In this document: piece after piece, positions 28,537 to 36,211 of the stretch
Numbering within the stretch: the stretch's first letter is position 1
Layout: every line of letters begins with the position of its first letter
From: Yoonia maritima
GTDB lineage: Bacteria > Pseudomonadota > Alphaproteobacteria > Rhodobacterales > Rhodobacteraceae
Assembly (NCBI RefSeq): GCF_002933395.1
Contig: NZ_PKFN01000015.1
Location: 39,485 to 103,484 of the forward strand
Reading direction: 5' to 3'
DNA: 64,000 bases
Notes under the pieces: model-generated
What the model was told of the DNA's origin: nothing
Seen by the model: only the letters and a program-made list of their open reading frames with translations
Databases searched by the model: none
Translations under genes and position numbers: made by a program

Positions 28537-29166
28537 TTATGTGTTCGACCGCGTGATCCGCCCAACAATGATGCGAAATGGCACCAAAGCCACCAAAGCA
28601 ATCGTCAGCTTCACCCCCCAATCCGCCACAGCCAGCGACACCCAAAGCGGCACAAGTGGCCCAGCATTCAGGAACGGCACAGCGTCCTGCGCCCACATAA
28701 TCTGATCAGCCGCAGCGACGCTAAACCCATTGAAAGCCGCTGCAAACGCAATCGAAAAGAAAATAACCGTGTCAATAGAAGAGCTTACGATCGTGCTGCC
28801 CAATGGCGCCTTCCACCAAGACCCTTCACGCAGCCGGTTGAACACAGCGATATCAAGCAATTGCGCGATGATGAATGCCGCCGCTGACGCAATCGCCACA
28901 CGCACCGGAACAGCCGGCCCGAACTCCAGCATGATCTGCGAACCGATAAGGCTACAGATGATCCCAACGATCAATCCGACAAACACAACCTTGCGCGCGG
29001 CAGACACGCCATACACGCGGTTCATGACGTCGGTCACAAGGAACGCGAACGGATAGGTGAAAGCCCCCCACGTCAACAGCCCGTCAAGGATCAGGAATTG
29101 TACAAGAATATTGGATGCCACAACGATGGTGGCCATGGCGATAACGCCGGGAAGAATACGTGTCAT
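28537..29166 (-). CDS. Queuosine precursor transporter (YhhQ/DUF165)
   Basis: Inner-membrane importer of preQ0 or preQ1 for queuosine in tRNA. The 209-residue protein has about six helices; family blocks are NILVQF, WGAFTYPFAFLVTDVMNRVYG near residues 33-53, the helix with AQLLDIAVFNRLR, and the STIVSSSIDTVIFFSIAF segment. ATG 29166 gives the usual MTRILPGVIAM start; a TTG seven codons upstream also fits the frame. No preQ1 riboswitch is obvious in its short leader. The small RNA candidate lies immediately downstream. Confidence 0.92.
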   Translation of the reverse strand: MTRILPGVIAMATIVVASNILVQFLILDGLLTWGAFTYPFAFLVTDVMNRVYGVSAARKVVFVGLIVGIICSLIGSQIMLEFGPAVPVRVAIASAAAFIIAQLLDIAVFNRLREGSWWKAPLGSTIVSSSIDTVIFFSIAFAAAFNGFSVAAADQIMWAQDAVPFLNAGPLVPLWVSLAVADWGVKLTIALVALVPFRIIVGRITRSNT

Positions 29167-29254
29167 GTCAGGTTTCCGTTTTGACAAGGGTGCGGCACTT
29201 GGCCCCGCGGTTCATCCGGGGACGCAGCGCATTAGCGCCTTGGACCTGACTGTG

Positions 29255-30088
29255 TCAATAATCTATGCGATATTCAACGATTTCGGTTCGCTGAAATATT
29301 CTAAAGTTATCATCTGAAATCATCGTTATTTTTAAGGCCGATCCATCATCCCAAATACTAATGCCTTCTAGATTATCGTGGGTCAGGGAACGTGTTTCTA
29401 GCAGCGTTTCTTCTGCGCCGCCATTCATGCCAAAGCGCCGGACCCGACTGCGAAAACCGATGCCGGTAAAATCCCGTTCAAGAATGTAAAACCGTCCATC
29501 AGGCCCGATATCCGCGCCGACAACAAGAAATGCTCCGCGTCGCGCAATATCAAAGGGCTGGTCCCATATACCCGCATTTAGTCGATATACTGGGAACGCG
29601 CGGTCTGAGCGCCCCGACCGTTCCGGAATTGTGTAAATTGAATTGTCGGGTCCAATCGCCAATGCCTCGAGCGAAGAGTTGTTTTGCATATTCGCGAACG
29701 CGGCGGCTGCGGGTATTGGTGCAGATGTCCCATTTAGGCTGTCAAAATGCCGGATGCCATGCACGCCTTCATACGAAACAAAGACCGTTCCATCTGACGT
29801 AATTGCGATACCTTCGCTGTCTTGTTGATCGCCGGTACCGCGTATTGGCGTTATTGCGTAGTCTTCAATAGATACGATTATCCCTTCTTTGCGCACCAGC
29901 GAACCGGTAACAAAAGAACTGCGATCGCTCACCGCGATAAACATGCTGCCATCGTCAGAAACTTCGATGCCAGATAACCCGCCAAATGCCGGGTTATCAA
30001 CGCTCCAGTGATAGCTGCTGACCCAAGTTGCTTCTGCTGCCACTGCGGTTCCCCAGCAGGCAGCTGCTAGGATGTAAACCCAGCGCAC
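29255..30088 (-). CDS. Exported phytase-like esterase protein
   Basis: A 277-residue secreted protein with an N-terminal signal peptide (YILAAACWGTAVAAEA). The mature part is a beta-propeller of the 'esterase-like activity of phytase' family: FGGLSGIEVSDDGSMFIAVSDR, QDSEGIAITSDGTVFVSYEG, SLEALAIGPDNSIYTIPE, LEGISIWDDG. Activity is not established for the group. It lies one base after mepA on the same strand and is probably cotranscribed with it. Confidence 0.82.
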   Translation of the reverse strand: MRWVYILAAACWGTAVAAEATWVSSYHWSVDNPAFGGLSGIEVSDDGSMFIAVSDRSSFVTGSLVRKEGIIVSIEDYAITPIRGTGDQQDSEGIAITSDGTVFVSYEGVHGIRHFDSLNGTSAPIPAAAAFANMQNNSSLEALAIGPDNSIYTIPERSGRSDRAFPVYRLNAGIWDQPFDIARRGAFLVVGADIGPDGRFYILERDFTGIGFRSRVRRFGMNGGAEETLLETRSLTHDNLEGISIWDDGSALKITMISDDNFRIFQRTEIVEYRIDY

Positions 30089-30988
30089 TTAGTTCGCGTT
30101 CAGAACGCCAACACATTGGCCGGGTAGCTTCGCCATCGTTAGCTCTGCCCGCGGAGTGGGTGGAGGCGCATTCGGATCTGGGGGCGGAGGATTCAGAATA
30201 TTGTTCACCCAGCGGGCAGCATCTGCACAGCCGTCGCCAGCGGGCGGAGGTGCCTGATTGGTGCAGCCTGTCGCGCCATCAGGGCAGTTCAGGCGCACAT
30301 GGAAGTGATAGTGATGTCCCCACCAAGGCCGGATTTTGTTCAGCCAGCTGCGATCGCCCGTTGCACTGTTGCACATAGCGACCTTTGCCCCCGGAAAAAC
30401 AAAAATGCGAGCAACACGCGGGTCAGAAGCCGCTGCGCGCAGGATTGCCTCGTGCTGTGGCGTCCAGTTGCTGTTTGTATAGGCGCCAGCGCTGCGGCGC
30501 ATTGAGATCGAAGAAATGTTTTCGCGCTCAGCCGCAGTCAGATTCAGGCGGTCGGGGGGCAGCATCCAGATATCAGCATCAAGCCCGGTTTGGTGGCTTG
30601 CATGTCCGGTCAGCATCGGGCCACCGCGTGGCTGGCTCATATCGCCGATATATAGACCTTCCCAGCCATCCTGTGTTGCCGCAAATTGGCTAAGGTCTTG
30701 GACAAAATCGACTGTGACGGGTTGCGCCCAGTTGCGGTTGCGCGACAGGCGCATCGCTTGCCACGTTGGGCCGGTTTCGGGAAGCTGTTCAGCACCAGCC
30801 TGACAGCCACGTGCATATCCCCCGAACGATTGCGAACGCTGGTTTGATCCAGTTTGCATTGCTCCAAAGAGGTGTTTTGCAACGCGGTTGTCACCAGCGT
30901 TTTGGGAAGAAACTGAAATGGTTGGTTCCTCTGACTGGCAAGCTGCCAGCCCGAGGGCGATACATACTGCTGCGATTAAGCGGACCAT
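30089..30988 (-). CDS. mepA: Penicillin-insensitive murein endopeptidase
   Basis: Periplasmic zinc peptidase of 299 residues that cuts the D-Ala-meso-DAP cross-links of peptidoglycan. A signal peptide with a lipoprotein-like box (ALGLAACQSE) starts the protein. Metal and catalytic residues appear in MLTGHASHQTGLDADIWM and WWGHHYHFHVRLNCP. A Pro-rich segment near the C-terminus is an addition. Its start overlaps the MFS gene upstream by 13 bases and its stop abuts the phytase-like gene, so the three form an operon. Confidence 0.93.
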   Translation of the reverse strand: MVRLIAAVCIALGLAACQSEEPTISVSSQNAGDNRVAKHLFGAMQTGSNQRSQSFGGYARGCQAGAEQLPETGPTWQAMRLSRNRNWAQPVTVDFVQDLSQFAATQDGWEGLYIGDMSQPRGGPMLTGHASHQTGLDADIWMLPPDRLNLTAAERENISSISMRRSAGAYTNSNWTPQHEAILRAAASDPRVARIFVFPGAKVAMCNSATGDRSWLNKIRPWWGHHYHFHVRLNCPDGATGCTNQAPPPAGDGCADAARWVNNILNPPPPDPNAPPPTPRAELTMAKLPGQCVGVLNAN

Positions 30989-32352
30989 TCTGCGCGATCT
31001 CCGTCTTTGTTAACCCAGCGTAGCAACAAAAGCCCCACAATGAATAGTACAATAACGGGAGAAAAACCAATTTGTACGTTACCTGAAAGCCATGAAACAA
31101 GGCCGATCAGTGCCGGCGCGAGGAATGCAGTCGCCTTGCCAGATAGCGCGAATAGGCCAAATGCCTCTGCCGGGCGGTCAGGGTGGCTGTGGCGCACCAT
31201 CAGCGAACGAGACGCTGCATAAACCGCGCCACCAGCACCGCCAATAATCGCACCGCAGACAAAGAAAATAATGTCAGGCAATGATGATGACGGGTTGAGA
31301 GGCACACCAAAGACGGTCTCGCGGGACATTCCGACGATGATACATGACACAGCGATCATGGCCCAAACGGCAGTGATAATCACAGGCTTTGGACCGAACT
31401 TTTTGTCAGCAAGCCCGCCAATCCAAGTTGTAATCGCGGCCGCAATCGCGGCAATCACGCCGAATACGCCGATTTGGGTAATCTCCCAACCCAGAACCAA
31501 TTTGGCGTAAATCCCACCATAAGCATACAGGGCGTTAACAGCATCACGGTAAAACATCGAGGCAAGCAGGAAGCTACGTAGGCTCTTGCGTTTGAACACA
31601 TTCTTGAGCGTCTGCCCTAAGTCGCTTGCCACTGCGCTAAGCCGCACTTTTTCAGGTTTCGGCTGTGGTGCGTCGCGAACCCACAGGAAAAACGGGATCA
31701 TGAAGATCGCAAACCAAATCGCGATGAACGGACCGACGGCGCGCGTGCCTTCCTTGAGGTCGGGGTTTAGACCAAACAGCGGGTCAAGCCCAATCAGGGT
31801 TTTGCCGGTATCACCGTTTTCAGCAAGCAAAAGCAGAATGAGGATCAGTGATAGCACACCGCCCCAATACCCAAACGCAGCACCGGACCCCGAGATGCGC
31901 CCAACGTCTTCGTCGTTCCCAAGGCTAGGCAGGATCGCGTTCACAAAGTTTAATGCGGATTCGGCCGCGACAAAGCCGACAAAGAAGATCGCCATATATA
32001 GCCAGACAGAGCTGCTATCGGGCAGCAGGCCCCACAGAGCAAATGCCGCAACTACATAAATGACCGAGAAACCCGCGATCCACGGTATTTTACGGCCCGA
32101 ATGGTCTGCAAAGGCACCAAGAAACGGCGCGGTGAGCGCAATAAACAGCCCGGCAACCATCTGGCCAGTGGACCAAATGGATTGTGCCTGCGCGTTTGCT
32201 GTGTCTGCGTCTAATCCGCCGCCTTGGAGGTAATCGGTCGCGACAGACGCAAAGTACGGTCCGAAAATAAAGGTCAGGCCAAGCGTGTAATAGGGCTGCG
32301 AGGCCCAATCAAAAGCCATCCATCCCCAGATGCGTTTCTTTTCGACGGTCAT
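30976..32352 (-). CDS. MFS transporter, UMF1 (Atg22-like) family
   Basis: Inner-membrane carrier of 458 residues with about 12 helices. The family opening WGWMAFDWASQPYYTLGLTFIF is diagnostic of the vacuole-effluxer-like group; LGAFADHSGRKIPW is the loop 2-3 motif of MFS. Substrates of bacterial members are not known, with amino acids suspected by analogy to yeast Atg22. It heads the operon with mepA and the phytase-like gene. Confidence 0.92.
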   Translation of the reverse strand: MTVEKKRIWGWMAFDWASQPYYTLGLTFIFGPYFASVATDYLQGGGLDADTANAQAQSIWSTGQMVAGLFIALTAPFLGAFADHSGRKIPWIAGFSVIYVVAAFALWGLLPDSSSVWLYMAIFFVGFVAAESALNFVNAILPSLGNDEDVGRISGSGAAFGYWGGVLSLILILLLLAENGDTGKTLIGLDPLFGLNPDLKEGTRAVGPFIAIWFAIFMIPFFLWVRDAPQPKPEKVRLSAVASDLGQTLKNVFKRKSLRSFLLASMFYRDAVNALYAYGGIYAKLVLGWEITQIGVFGVIAAIAAAITTWIGGLADKKFGPKPVIITAVWAMIAVSCIIVGMSRETVFGVPLNPSSSLPDIIFFVCGAIIGGAGGAVYAASRSLMVRHSHPDRPAEAFGLFALSGKATAFLAPALIGLVSWLSGNVQIGFSPVIVLFIVGLLLLRWVNKDGDRAEWSA

Positions 32353-32415
32353 GTGCCTGCCCTTACGTATTCTTTGCGGCGATAAGACACCGTTACGTAG
32401 GGCAAAGGCAAGCGG

Positions 32416-32955
32416 TTAGGTGCCGCTATCGGTCGGTGGCCATGGGCGCGTTGCATCTGCGTCGATCCAGTTTTTTATCCACTCAGGCAACTGGGGTGAT
32501 GAACCTTCATGTCCAAGCGCTGCAAAAACCTGATCGGGGGGTACGATGCCATTCGCGCTGGTGATCGCTGACCGATACATCGCTTGGGTCGCGCATTCGT
32601 CGCCGATCCAAATCGATTGGTCGATATACACAAATCGATGGTCCCAGCCCGCTGTTTTGCTGACGATCCGGAACTTTGCAAAAGGCCGAATGCGTTTGCG
32701 ATAGCGTACAGACACCCCAGCCATCGTCAGGCCCCAGCGGTTTTGCTTGAGGACATCTAAAAGCCCGACACGCGCGGCTAGGCCTGTGCGTCCAAGGTCA
32801 AAGATCGTCAAAATGCGACCGTTGTTCATTTCAAAATATGTATCGATGTCCTGCGGCCAGCAGCGGTGGTAGGACACATGGGTATCTAGCGGGTGCAGCT
32901 TGGGCGCCTTACGGTTGGTGATCAGTTCTTTTATGACACGAACAACAGGGTACAT
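32416..32955 (-). CDS. Thioesterase-family (hotdog) protein
   Basis: A 179-residue hotdog-fold protein of the acyl-CoA thioesterase group. The region YHRCWPQDIDTYFEMNNGRILTIFDLGR matches the conserved DxDxxxHMNN-like block of 4HBT proteins, with Glu-Met-Asn-Asn here; RYRKRIRPFAKFRI follows. It probably hydrolyses a fatty or aromatic acyl-CoA. Single gene, divergent from yggT. Confidence 0.85.
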   Translation of the reverse strand: MYPVVRVIKELITNRKAPKLHPLDTHVSYHRCWPQDIDTYFEMNNGRILTIFDLGRTGLAARVGLLDVLKQNRWGLTMAGVSVRYRKRIRPFAKFRIVSKTAGWDHRFVYIDQSIWIGDECATQAMYRSAITSANGIVPPDQVFAALGHEGSSPQLPEWIKNWIDADATRPWPPTDSGT

Positions 32956-33096
32956 CAGCGCCTCGAATTTTGTTTCGCGCTTGGGATGATCTAGATTGAC
33001 GTAAGGGTCAACTTTAACCTTAGGGAAACCTTGGGCTTGTAGGGATGGGCGTGAACGCTTAATTCAGTCGTAACTTATCAAAGGGCGCTCTGTACC

Positions 33097-33387
33097 ATGC
33101 TAACCATTATTCAAACCTTGCTTTTGCTCATTGGCGTTGTCCGGTTCTTTGTGATCGCACATTTTATTATGAGCTGGCTGATCAGGTTTGAGGTGCTGAA
33201 CGTTCGGCAAGAATTTGTTGGGCAGGTGTGGTATGGTTTGCAGCGCATTCTTGAACCTATTTATAGCCGCGTTCGCCGCTTTATGCCGGATTTAGGCGGC
33301 GTAGACCTATCGCCAATCGTGGTTTTGATCGGTTTGGAGATTTTGCGTATCTTTTTGTACAATAACGCCGGTTCTTTCCTACACTAA
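33097..33387 (+). CDS. YggT-family membrane protein
   Basis: A 96-residue inner-membrane protein with two hydrophobic segments (about 4-28 and 65-90) and the family motifs FIMSWLIRFEVLN and RILEPIYSRVRRFMPDLGGVDLSPIVVLIGLE. YggT proteins are linked to osmotic tolerance and division or photosystem assembly in different lineages; no specific role is visible here. Monocistronic by spacing. Confidence 0.9.
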   Translation: MLTIIQTLLLLIGVVRFFVIAHFIMSWLIRFEVLNVRQEFVGQVWYGLQRILEPIYSRVRRFMPDLGGVDLSPIVVLIGLEILRIFLYNNAGSFLH

Positions 33388-33507
33388 CGATACGCAGGCT
33401 TTGGCGTAATTGGTGACCAACCACTTGCAATAATAAGGAATTCCTGAACACTATATGTCAGATGCATTCAGGTGGCTCAGGGCTACCTGACGAAAGGATT
33501 TGATACG

Positions 33508-33909
33508 ATGCGTGTTCTCGGGATTACGAAAAAAGGTGTTGCGCTGGTTTTGACGGCGCAGCTTTTGATTGCGACACAAACAGCGACGATGGCGCAGGCC
33601 GAAATGCTAGCGACTGAAAACGCGATTAATAAGTATGCGACCCATGCTGATCGCGATTATTTAATGGATGCATTGCAGCGTGACGATGTGCAGGCTGCGA
33701 TGATTGAAGAAGGTGTCGATCCAGCAGAGGCCGAAGCCCGTCTTGCCGCGCTTTCCGATGCTGAAGTCGAAGCTCTTGTCGTGCAAATGCAAAATGACAC
33801 AGCAGGTGCTGATATCGTCGGGACGTTGTTCACTGTGTTTGTGATCTTGCTTGTGACAGATATTCTTTGCTTTACCAGGATTTATAACTTTACACGTTGC
33901 GCGCGCTAA
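33508..33909 (+). CDS. PA2779-family protein
   Basis: A 133-residue protein that starts at ATG 33508, preceded by AAAGG. An N-terminal signal (KKGVALVLTAQLLIATQTATMAQA) is followed by a helical segment LQRDDVQAAMIEEGVDPAEAEARLAALSDAEV, and a C-terminal hydrophobic helix GTLFTVFVILLVTDILCF. This is the layout of PA2779-type proteins, always beside a PA2778-type cysteine peptidase, as here (13-base overlap). Function unknown; it is likely a membrane-held partner of the peptidase. Confidence 0.85.
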   Translation: MRVLGITKKGVALVLTAQLLIATQTATMAQAEMLATENAINKYATHADRDYLMDALQRDDVQAAMIEEGVDPAEAEARLAALSDAEVEALVVQMQNDTAGADIVGTLFTVFVILLVTDILCFTRIYNFTRCAR

Positions 33910-34721
33910 ACCGACTTGCCTGCTTGCTGGCCTTTTGTGGGCTGGCAGGCTGTGCGGTCCCAATGGACCCGACCGCCACGTTTTCGGGCGCGGCCACCCG
34001 TGCGCATGTCGATGGCGTACCACGTATTCAGCAAGATGCTTTCTTTTGTGGCCCAACTGCAATTGCGATGGTCATGCAGTGGGCGGGTTCTGACATCCAA
34101 CAGGACCAGATTGCCGAACTCGCGTTTAGCCCTCGCGCTAAGGGCACATATCAAGCAGATATGATTGGGAGCAGTCGCAGGCTCGGCCAACTTGCCGTCG
34201 AGATTTCGACATTTGACCAGTTATTGGCTGAAGTAGCCGCTGGTCATCCTGTCATTGTGTTTCAAAACCTTGGCCTGGGGATCGCCCCGGTTTGGCATTA
34301 CGGCGTTGTGACTGGGTACGATCTGGAACGTGATGCTGTTTACCTAAATTCCGGACAAGAAGACCAAATGGTCCTGCCCTTTGACCTGTTCCAGCGGACT
34401 TGGCAGCGTGGTGGGAACTGGGCTTTGGTCGTTCTGCCCCCCGATGATTTGCCCGTCAGTGTGGCAGAGGCCCGGGTTTTGTCTGCCGCTGCAGCACTAG
34501 AGCGTGTTGGCCAGATGTCTGCAGCAGAAACGCTGTATCAGACCGGAGCAAAACAATGGCCTGATAGTTGGCTTTGGCAGTTTGGGCTTGGCAATGCACT
34601 ATACGCTCAAGGGGATTTGCGCGGCGCGCGGGCGGCGCTAAGACGCGCCCGCGCGATTGCCCCTGATGTTCCCGAAATTCGTAGTAATCTGGCGCATGTC
34701 GAAGCGGAGCTTGGTGGTTAA
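33897..34721 (+). CDS. PA2778-family cysteine peptidase with TPR tail
   Basis: A 274-residue probable lipoprotein (LLAFCGLAGC lipobox at about 10-19). The peptidase C39-like core has QDAFFCGPTAIAMVMQWAG with the catalytic Cys, and PVWHYGVVTGYDLERDAVYLNSG with His and Asp. The C-terminal half has TPR-like helices (AETLYQTGAKQWPDSWLWQFG, ARAALRRARAIAPDVPEIRSN). The start is TTG 33897, inside the end of the PA2779-type gene. The substrate is unknown; a processing role in export or surface biogenesis is inferred from the C39 fold. Confidence 0.85.
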   Translation: MRALNRLACLLAFCGLAGCAVPMDPTATFSGAATRAHVDGVPRIQQDAFFCGPTAIAMVMQWAGSDIQQDQIAELAFSPRAKGTYQADMIGSSRRLGQLAVEISTFDQLLAEVAAGHPVIVFQNLGLGIAPVWHYGVVTGYDLERDAVYLNSGQEDQMVLPFDLFQRTWQRGGNWALVVLPPDDLPVSVAEARVLSAAAALERVGQMSAAETLYQTGAKQWPDSWLWQFGLGNALYAQGDLRGARAALRRARAIAPDVPEIRSNLAHVEAELGG

Positions 34722-35752
34722 ACGACTAGCTGGAACACCACCCCTGACAAGATGGCGCCACTGATGCCCAAGCCGATGTAGGCTGCAAAGACTTGGCGTC
34801 TGACCAGCGACCAAACCGCAGCCATTGCGGGAATAGAGCTAACCCCGCCGCCGATTACGAATGCCATGGCTGATCCGCTGCTCATGCCTTGTTCCATCAA
34901 CCCGGCGATCAGCGGAGGGGCAACAAACCCGTTCAGATAGGCAGGCACACCAACCAATGCAGCAATTGCAATAGGCATGATACCTTCACCGCCGACAAGG
35001 CCGGCGATCAGGGGCGCAGGCACGTAAGTGATCAACAAGGCTTCGAGTGCATAAGCGAAGGCCAGCCATTTGAGCAAGAACAGCGCATTGTGGGTAAACT
35101 CATTCTTAAATGTTTGGACACGGGTGCTGTCGTTCCAAAACGCCCATACGGGTTTGCCGCTAAACGGGTCAGGGCCACATCCGCAACGCGACACGGGTGA
35201 TGCGCGCAAAGGTGCAGAAAAGAACCCGCGTGATTGCAGCAGTTTGATCGCGAACCCGCCCATCAGCCCGAGGCCAACAGCGGCAAAGGCCTTGGCAACA
35301 GCAAATGGCCACCCCAGCGCACCTGCGGTAATCAGAAGTGTCGGCGGGTCGATCAAAGGCGACGCCAGCCAGAACGCCATTACAGGGGCAAGCGGGGTGC
35401 CAAGCGCTAGCAGGCCTGCGATAAATGGAATGACTTCGCACGAACAAAACGGCGCCAGCCCGCCAAATAAGGCCGCGAGGATAATCATCCGAATTTCGCG
35501 CCCTTTGAATATGCCCGCAATGACCGTTTCCGCGCCCGCCGCCTTGAGGCTCGCAATCATGATCACGGCAAAAACGATGTAGGGTAATGTACCTAAAAGT
35601 GCGCGTATCGCGAATTCTATGACCGAGACGGCATTGGGTTGATCAAGGATCGCAACTACCACTGGAATAAGCAGGGTTAGCGTCCATGGGGATTTGAGCC
35701 GTTTGAGATAATCGGCGATGCGCGGTGCCGGTGTTGTGTTGATCTGTGTCAT
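34718..35752 (-). CDS. DUF318-type permease
   Basis: Inner-membrane permease of 344 residues from the PF03773 group. Two halves each carry a conserved polar turn: LAPFCSCEVIPFIAGLLALGTPLAPVMAFWLASPLIDPP in the first and VGVPAYLNGFVAPPLIAGLMEQGMS in the second. The central loop contains CGCGPDPFSG, a possible metal site. Some relatives function in arsenical or organoarsenical export. The start overlaps the ArsR-type regulator upstream by four bases, so the two form one operon under its control. The ion cannot be settled from sequence. Confidence 0.87.
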   Translation of the reverse strand: MTQINTTPAPRIADYLKRLKSPWTLTLLIPVVVAILDQPNAVSVIEFAIRALLGTLPYIVFAVIMIASLKAAGAETVIAGIFKGREIRMIILAALFGGLAPFCSCEVIPFIAGLLALGTPLAPVMAFWLASPLIDPPTLLITAGALGWPFAVAKAFAAVGLGLMGGFAIKLLQSRGFFSAPLRASPVSRCGCGPDPFSGKPVWAFWNDSTRVQTFKNEFTHNALFLLKWLAFAYALEALLITYVPAPLIAGLVGGEGIMPIAIAALVGVPAYLNGFVAPPLIAGLMEQGMSSGSAMAFVIGGGVSSIPAMAAVWSLVRRQVFAAYIGLGISGAILSGVVFQLVV

Positions 35753-36048
35753 GACTGCGGCCCCGGTTCAGAGCAGCATTCCTCAAGAATAAATGCGGCA
35801 AGGCTTTCAAGATGGTCAAAATTGGCGCGGTTCACGATGGTGCGCCCCTTCTTTTCCTGAAGGATCAACTGCGCGGTGCTGAGAAATTTTAGGTGGTGCG
35901 CAAGCGTCGATGCCGGGATGCCGGTGCGTTGCTGGATGTCCCCAACCAGCAGCCCGTTTTTGCCTGCTTTCACAAGGGTCTGGAACACTTCGATACGGGA
36001 TTCTGATCCAAGTGCTGAAAATCCCTGTGCCGCTGTAAGGTTGTCCAT
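35749..36048 (-). CDS. ArsR-family regulator
   Basis: A 99-residue winged-helix regulator: SALGSESRIEVFQTLVKAG, LVGDIQQRTGIPASTLAHHLKFLSTAQLI (recognition helix) and a C-terminal CCSEPG that could bind a thiophilic ligand. I use ATG 36048; the longer frame to 36132 would include the operator-like dyad and has no ribosome site. It is the first gene of the operon with the permease and very likely represses it. Metal or metalloid sensing is inferred from the family and the C-terminal Cys pair. Confidence 0.9.
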   Translation of the reverse strand: MDNLTAAQGFSALGSESRIEVFQTLVKAGKNGLLVGDIQQRTGIPASTLAHHLKFLSTAQLILQEKKGRTIVNRANFDHLESLAAFILEECCSEPGPQS

Positions 36049-36067
36049 TTTCGGTGTCCTGAATGAT

Positions 36068-36103
36068 GATTCGATATAACTAGAAATATAGAAATATTGA
36101 ATC
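36068..36103. promoter_or_regulatory. Probable operator of the ArsR operon
   Basis: GATTCGATAT (36068-36077) and ATATTGAATC (36094-36103), 9 of 10 positions symmetric, around an AT-rich 16-base centre, 20 bases before the regulator start. The layout suits autoregulation by the ArsR protein. Confidence 0.65.
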
Positions 36104-36211
36104 GAGTCAACTATTGTGTCGCTTTTGGACAATTCGACCTACGACCATCGACGTACTTTCGCGTAACAGCGGCAAATGCTTTAGTATGATCGAAAGCGGC
36201 GGAGAAATCAG

